DNA from: CAJXZP01 sp047610145
Lineage (GTDB): Bacteria > Bacteroidota > Bacteroidia > Flavobacteriales_G > Salibacteraceae
Assembly: GCA_047610145.1 (NCBI GenBank)
Contig: JBLFZF010000118.1
Location: 1-8,954, forward strand
Reading direction: 5' to 3'
DNA: 8,954 nucleotides
Of this stretch, positions 5,995 to 8,954 are shown piece by piece. The first letter of the stretch is position 1. Every line of letters begins with the position of its first letter. The notes beneath the pieces were generated by a model that saw only the letters and a program-made list of their open reading frames with translations, was not told the DNA's origin and made no database searches. A program made the position numbers and the translations under genes.

Positions 5995-6825
5995 TTAAAA
6001 AACCAAAGCTGGGATTTCACTTTGTAAAATTAGTCGTTTGGTATTGTAGTCGTCAAATACTCGTTCAAAAAAGTTTTTATTTTTTTGCTCAAAAGCAAGC
6101 CAATCAGGAGAAATAGCGTTTACCAAACCAATAACTTCTTCCGCTTTTTTATCTCCAAATATCCGATGGAAAGTTGGTTCTTTATATCCTACCAAATTTC
6201 TAAAGTCCCTTATCATTTTCTGATAAGTACCATCCGCTTCACTTATGTCTTTATCTGAAATAAGGATTACTTGGAGGTGAGCATCCAAATTTTCTGTGAG
6301 GGCGGTAAGAATTCGCAGGTTATCAATCTTTGCATCATCCATGTCCATCATATAAAGTATTTTTTGGACAGGTCTCCAGGCCGTTTGAGGTTGGACAACT
6401 AGTACCGGACAGTCTACTCTTTCTGCAATTTTTGTTTCATAAGTCCCAAACCACTCATTTAGTGTAGTCAGATCGCTACGCCCTTCGATGACTAACAGCA
6501 ATGGGTCTTTTTCATCCATTATACTGATGACTTTCTGATTCGAGAAACCTACAGCTACATCAAAATCGACCTCTCTCCAAATATTTCGTACATCTAAACT
6601 TAGTTTACGCAAGTGCTGCATTGCTTTTCTTTTCAAGCCTTTGAGATCCTGATACATTGGATAAGACGGCATACCTCCACCAATCACAGCAACCGTATTA
6701 ATTAATTGGATAGCCAAAAGGGTTGCTGGAGTTTTTAACTCTTTCGCCAAATGGACTCCGTAAATAGCGGGAAGGCTTAGTTTGATATAATTATTAAGTA
6801 GTATAAATATTTTCTTATTTTTCAT
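5995..6825 (-). CDS. Tandem universal stress protein (UspA family), divergent
   Basis: A 276-aa cytoplasmic protein with two Usp-like alpha/beta domains, about 1-146 and 150-276, the common length for Bacteroidota double-Usp proteins. Evidence for domain one is KIFILLNNYIKLSLPAIYGV with HLAKEL, then DPLLLVIEGRS (107-117) and AERVDCPVLVVQ (134-145), the typical end of the fold. Domain two starts KILYMMDMDDAKIDNLRIL (155-173), has the LQVILIS strand, and closes with SEIPALVF. The usual first-strand aspartate (P-T-D-x-S) is missing in domain one and the ATP loop G-2x-G-9x-G-S/T is reduced to EGRSDLTTLNEWFGTYET, with only part of the spacing, so ATP binding is doubtful, suggesting the non-nucleotide-binding type. 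It is followed by the eRF1-like and HPF-like genes, a stress cluster. Confidence 0.85.
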   Translation of the reverse strand: MKNKKIFILLNNYIKLSLPAIYGVHLAKELKTPATLLAIQLINTVAVIGGGMPSYPMYQDLKGLKRKAMQHLRKLSLDVRNIWREVDFDVAVGFSNQKVISIMDEKDPLLLVIEGRSDLTTLNEWFGTYETKIAERVDCPVLVVQPQTAWRPVQKILYMMDMDDAKIDNLRILTALTENLDAHLQVILISDKDISEADGTYQKMIRDFRNLVGYKEPTFHRIFGDKKAEEVIGLVNAISPDWLAFEQKNKNFFERVFDDYNTKRLILQSEIPALVF

Positions 6826-6932
6826 ATTTATTTTTTAAAAAAATTAGTTTTCAGATTGGTTTCTACCCAGCACCAAGTCATTATTTTGGTGATGTCAGCT
6901 TGTCTTAAAAAAGGTATTCCTATAAGTGAACA

Positions 6933-7130
6933 TCAAAGAGCGCTACAAATACTTGCTGTCTCCCAATAATGTAATTGGGAAAACTCTTTACAACGCTTTT
7001 CATAAATCTCTTCTTTCCAGCGATCATGCTCCTTTCTTAGCTTCTCTGAATCCTTATTTCTGCACGGAATTCCATCAGGGTTAGGAATCAATTCGCTAAA
7101 ATCATCTTCTATTTTAATTGTCTTTTTCAT
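6933..7130 (-). CDS. Unrecognised small charged protein (65 aa)
   Basis: A 65-aa ORF that I do not recognise. It starts with MKKTIKIEDDFSELIPNPDG, then a highly charged helix-prone run from about 24 to 48 (KNKDSEKLRKEHDRWKEE-type), with cysteines at 23, 47 and 62. There is no signal peptide or membrane segment. The leader is an extended A-rich tract on the coding strand (7131-7157), typical of Bacteroidota translation initiation, and a perfect palindrome lies 42 bases upstream of the ATG; both support a real gene. It is first in line before the Usp gene, 107 bases away, so it may head the stress transcript. No ORF worth naming occupies the interval 6826-6932. Confidence 0.55.
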   Translation of the reverse strand: MKKTIKIEDDFSELIPNPDGIPCRNKDSEKLRKEHDRWKEEIYEKRCKEFSQLHYWETASICSAL

Positions 7131-7171
7131 TTTTTTATTTTTTTTATTTTTTTTATCATATACCTCATTTT

Positions 7172-7195
7172 ACTGGTTCTTATCTAAGAACCAGT
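7172..7195. promoter_or_regulatory. Perfect palindrome upstream of the 65-aa gene, candidate operator
   Basis: Eleven-base perfect arms, ACTGGTTCTTA and TAAGAACCAGT, around a two-base centre (TC), 42 bases before the ATG at 7130. No T-run follows on either strand and the two-base spacer favours protein binding over a terminator hairpin. Its two-base-centred layout resembles the MarR-flanking palindromes, but the sequence differs, so it may belong to another regulator. Confidence 0.5.
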
Positions 7196-7356
7196 TTAAA
7201 TATTAGGCATATAAATTAGCATGGAGTTGTTTACCAGTCGTAGGCTAGATGGTCAGCTTAGCCAACGAAGGGGGGATAATATCAAGTCGAATGGATAGAA
7301 TGGAAATATTCATTCGAGGTTTAGCATACTGCATACAAGTACAACGAGCAAAAGGC

Positions 7357-7384
7357 TAAAATAGTTCCTAGTGAAACTATTTTA
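7357..7384. promoter_or_regulatory. Imperfect palindrome downstream of marR, candidate MarR operator 2
   Basis: Arms TAAAATAGTT (7357-7366) and AACTATTTTA (7375-7384) with an eight-base centre. Its 26-base core (7358-7383) matches the palindrome at 8331-8356 at 23 of 26 positions, so the two share a function or origin. It lies 18 bases past the MarR stop and about 230 bases before the 65-aa gene, the intergenic region feeding the stress island. It could double as a weak AT-rich terminator for marR. Confidence 0.55.
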
Positions 7385-7401
7385 TTAATAAATATATCAA
7401 T

Positions 7402-7884
7402 TTACTCAGTCTTAGGCATTTCTATACTTGCTGTAATAATGGGTGCAGCGTCTACTTTTTCAATTTTCAGAAACGCTGTAATAGTATCAAATGATTCCTG
7501 TAGCTTCTGAAGTTTTTCAGGAGAGAGTTGTTTTAATCTGAGAGAAAGCTGTTCATGCAAAGGCTCCGGTGTTTTTTCCAAAAGCTCAGCTCCTTTTGCA
7601 GTCAGAATAATTAACCCAACTCGTTTATCTAGTTGTTTAGGTAATCGAGCAATCAATCCTTTTTCAACCAGACGGCTAATAATTCCAGTTACTGTACTCG
7701 CATTTAACTGTAGAAAGTTCTTGATTTCTTTATGCGAAGCCTGGAAATTTTTTCTATCATTTAAAAAGGTTAAACATAGTAACTGGGGTATACTGATACC
7801 ATGTTCTTTTTGTATTCGCTTCGTTTCCACATTGACAGAACGAATAATCTGACGAATTCTAATAAGTATTTCTGTGTATTTCAT
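7402..7884 (-). CDS. MarR-family transcriptional regulator, EctR/CosR-like
   Basis: A 160-aa winged-helix regulator that should act as a dimer on palindromic DNA. The N-terminal dimerisation helix is EILIRIRQIIRSVNVETKRI (5-24), followed by EHGISIPQLLCLTFL (27-41), helix HKEIKNFLQL (51-60), recognition helix NASTVTGIISRLVEKGLI (61-78), and the wing with LDKRVGLIILT (85-95). The C-terminal end KVDAAPIITASIE (143-155) together with the 'IRRIIR..., GlsipQLl.L' beginning matches the MarR subgroup that includes the ectoine and osmotic-stress regulators EctR and CosR as I remember them, so control of salt or osmotic stress genes is plausible. Two nearly identical palindromes lie 18 bases past its stop and about 447 bases before its start. 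An unrecognised 57-aa ORF sits 100 bases upstream. The ligand or signal is unknown. Confidence 0.9.
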   Translation of the reverse strand: MKYTEILIRIRQIIRSVNVETKRIQKEHGISIPQLLCLTFLNDRKNFQASHKEIKNFLQLNASTVTGIISRLVEKGLIARLPKQLDKRVGLIILTAKGAELLEKTPEPLHEQLSLRLKQLSPEKLQKLQESFDTITAFLKIEKVDAAPIITASIEMPKTE

Positions 7885-7984
7885 TTACGTATAATGCCTT
7901 TTGATTAGGAATTGGGCCAGGCAAGCTAGTACAAATTTCCTAAAATCAATCCATGTGAATTTTATATGCTTGGGAGGTAGCGTT

Positions 7985-8158
7985 TTAGAATTGTAATGGT
8001 TCGAAAGCAGGATTGATAACTTTATAAAATCCAGCTTTTACTTTTGCTTTGAGCATAGCTTTAGATATGGGCATAACAATGTCAGATTCAATAAATTTGA
8101 TTCTGACTTTATCTAAATCACTATCGAGTATTTTAACTTTTTGACATTTATTTTTCAT
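7985..8158 (-). CDS. Small basic ORF upstream of marR (57 aa), unrecognised
   Basis: A complete 57-codon ORF on the minus strand from an ATG at 8158 to TAA, closed by an in-frame stop six codons before the start. The product begins MKNKCQKVKILDSDLDKVRI and contains ESDIVMPISKAMLKAKVKAG at 24-43; it is lysine-rich, soluble, with one cysteine and no membrane segment. The composition is protein-like rather than random (alternating hydrophobic and charged positions, VKIL/VRIKFIE strands), and AAAGAG lies a few bases before the ATG. It is 100 bases before marR on the same strand, so the two may share a transcript under the palindrome at 8331. I cannot assign a family. Confidence 0.6.
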   Translation of the reverse strand: MKNKCQKVKILDSDLDKVRIKFIESDIVMPISKAMLKAKVKAGFYKVINPAFEPLQF

Positions 8159-8200
8159 GTTACTCTTTTTGGTTTAAAAATTTATGCTCCGGCCCATTCC

Positions 8201-8263
8201 AATATTTTGAGCTATCAATTTGACTAGATAGACATTCTTAAAAACAAGAGCTATCAAAATATT
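8201..8263. repeat. Overlapping inverted and direct repeats upstream of the 57-aa ORF
   Basis: Inverted arms AATATTTTGA (8201-8210) and TCAAAATATT (8254-8263), with GAGCTATCAA repeated directly at 8209-8218 and 8248-8257. The direct repeats overlap the inner ends of the arms. The block lies 43-105 bases before the ATG of the 57-aa ORF, inside its likely leader or promoter region. Confidence 0.5.
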
Positions 8264-8330
8264 AGACTAAAATAAGGCACGAAATCACTACTTGTGATGA
8301 GCATTATATTTAAATAACATCCAAACCATC

Positions 8331-8356
8331 AAAATAGTTTCAACTGAAACTATTTT
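8331..8356. promoter_or_regulatory. Perfect palindrome, candidate MarR operator 1
   Basis: Twelve-base perfect arms AAAATAGTTTCA and TGAAACTATTTT with a two-base centre (AC), 172 bases before the 57-aa ORF ATG and 447 before marR. The symmetric TAGTTTCA..TGAAACTA core with a two-base centre is the size and form expected for a MarR dimer; the EctR1 site that I recall also has half-sites two bases apart around an AGT/ACT core. A near-identical copy lies beyond the marR stop (7358-7383). As RNA the stem would be AU-rich and a poor terminator. Confidence 0.6.
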
Positions 8357-8488
8357 TAGTAGTTAATATATCTTATTCTTTGCCTTTTCTTCTTTTGTGC
8401 TGTTAAGGCTAAACCAGAACTATGAGCAGGTAAAATAACAAAATGGAACGGGGGACCAACAATCCTATTGACACCTCAACAGTCTAAA

Positions 8489-8532
8489 AATGATAAAGGC
8501 CGGTCAATTTAAATTGACCGGCCTTTATCATT
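8489..8532. terminator. Perfect 44-bp palindrome, likely terminator of the T9SS-protein gene
   Basis: Two 22-base arms meet with no spacer; the first arm contains AAAGGCCGGTCAATTT at 8495-8510 and the second its exact complement. In RNA this gives a GC-rich stem (GGCCGGUCAA) with a UUUAAA loop. On the minus strand the stem is followed by TTTATCATTTTTAG, a broken U-tract, and it lies 131 bases past the stop of the secreted-protein gene, so an intrinsic terminator for that gene is the best reading. It is symmetric and could also stop plus-strand transcription. From 8357 to 8488 I see no gene or other signal. Confidence 0.75.
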
Positions 8533-8576
8533 AAGTATTATTCAAAAAGGGTACTGTTCAGCACTTGGCAGTTAGC

Positions 8577-8624
8577 TTCCCACTATCGCGCGTTATAGGG
8601 AAACCAAAGCTATTGCCAATAGCT
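8577..8624. other. Paired small hairpins in the 3' region of the T9SS-protein gene
   Basis: TTCCC-AC-TAT (8577-8586) can pair with ATAGGGAA (8595-8602) around a CGCGCG-rich loop, with a two-base bulge. AGCTATT (8608-8614) and AATAGCT (8618-8624) form a second small stem with a three-base loop. No coding frame is convincing between 8533 and 8663, so this is 3' untranslated sequence or a relic. Confidence 0.35.
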
Positions 8625-8663
8625 AGAAGCCATCATAGTGAATATGATACCAAAAAAAGTGAT

Positions 8664-8954
8664 CTATTCTAATACAATCATCTTCTTCGTCCCTTCAAAC
8701 CCTTTTGCAATCAAACGATAGTAGAATACTCCACTGGTGCCTATTTCTGATTTATCCACAGACACTTGATTGTAACCTTTCTCGAAATCATCGCTCACAG
8801 AGGTTAATAACTTACCAGAAATATCATACACATTCAACGTGACTTCACTAGCTTTTGGTAATTCAAAACCGATTACTGTTTCCTCTTTGAATGGATTTGG
8901 CATATTCTGATACAAACGGAAATCTGTTGTTACAAATCTATCCGTTTCAAAACG
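8664..8954 (-). CDS. C-terminal end of a secreted protein with T9SS type A sorting domain (5' end beyond window)
   Basis: The frame enters the window open at 8954 and ends with TAA after 96 residues, so only the C-terminal part of a larger protein is seen. It is a type IX secretion system C-terminal domain of the type A kind: RLYQNMPNPFKEETVIGFEL at 13-32, then EVTLNVYDISGKLLTSV (37-53), KGYNQVSVD (59-67), SGVFYYRLIAKG (74-85), and the closing GTKKMIVLE. This domain directs the cargo across the outer membrane in Bacteroidota and is normally removed by the sortase PorU. A TTG at 8915 inside LYQN is a leucine of the domain, not a start. What the cargo does (enzyme, adhesin) lies outside the window. 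The perfect palindrome at 8489-8532 probably ends its transcript. Confidence 0.92.
   Translation of the reverse strand, partial: RFETDRFVTTDFRLYQNMPNPFKEETVIGFELPKASEVTLNVYDISGKLLTSVSDDFEKGYNQVSVDKSEIGTSGVFYYRLIAKGFEGTKKMIVLE

Noticed and set aside
6836..6889. 17-codon minus-strand frame beginning MTWCWVETN between the 65-aa and Usp genes
   Set aside because: Too short, no support from context, no recognisable pattern; a leader peptide cannot be argued from one sequence.
7221..7298. 25-codon plus-strand frame beginning MELFTSRRL
   Set aside because: Opposite in direction to all neighbours, short, arginine-rich and without a protein-like pattern.
8605..8612. TAGCTTTG on the minus strand as a Bacteroidota -7 promoter element (TAnnTTTG)
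   Set aside because: No TTTG element at the required distance upstream; a single eight-base match is expected by chance.
8664..8915. 83-aa free-standing ORF with a TTG start
   Set aside because: The frame remains open to the window edge and the TTG is the leucine of the LYQN motif in a T9SS sorting domain, so this is the end of a larger protein.

Overview
The window looks like a chromosomal segment of a low-GC Bacteroidota, most likely a member of Flavobacteriaceae. The evidence is a T9SS type A C-terminal sorting domain, the divergent Bacteroidota-type bS21, very AT-rich leaders in place of Shine-Dalgarno sites, and several small stress proteins whose sequence style I associate with flavobacteria. 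Every gene I can support lies on the minus strand, so transcription runs from high to low coordinates. There are no tRNA, rRNA, CRISPR or transposase genes.

Layout in transcription order. (a) 8954-8664: the C-terminal end of a protein secreted by the type IX system, followed by small hairpins and a perfect 44-bp palindrome at 8489-8532 that probably terminates it. (b) 8360-7402: a regulatory block with a 26-bp palindrome (8331-8356), repeats (8201-8263), an unrecognised 57-aa ORF (8158-7985) and a MarR-family regulator (7884-7402) whose ends resemble the EctR/CosR osmotic-stress regulators. A second, 23/26-identical copy of the palindrome lies just past the marR stop (7358-7383), and an unrelated perfect palindrome (7172-7195) precedes the next gene. 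(c) 7130-3719: a stress and ribosome-dormancy island. It encodes a 65-aa unknown protein, a tandem universal-stress protein, an eRF1/host-attachment-like protein, a short HPF/RaiA-type ribosome-associated protein, the 3' remnant of an MscS-type channel, a small protein of the family misnamed 'phosphoribosylpyrophosphate synthetase', a GNAT acetyltransferase, and a bS21 paralog one base after it. (d) 3550-1: a tight, overlapping operon of a sodium:solute symporter (TTG start), an M20D amidohydrolase and an alanine-racemase-family enzyme that runs off the window.

How the parts may work together. Twin palindromes on both sides of marR suggest that it controls its own unit and perhaps the stress island downstream. 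The island holds two proteins that act directly on the 30S subunit (HPF and a bS21 paralog), a possible release-factor-like protein and a Usp protein, which fits remodelling of translation under stress. The symporter, hydrolase and racemase operon looks like a small uptake-and-salvage route: import an N-acylated or peptide-like amino acid, hydrolyse it, then interconvert its stereoisomers. The joint roles are inference; the gene families are read from the sequence.
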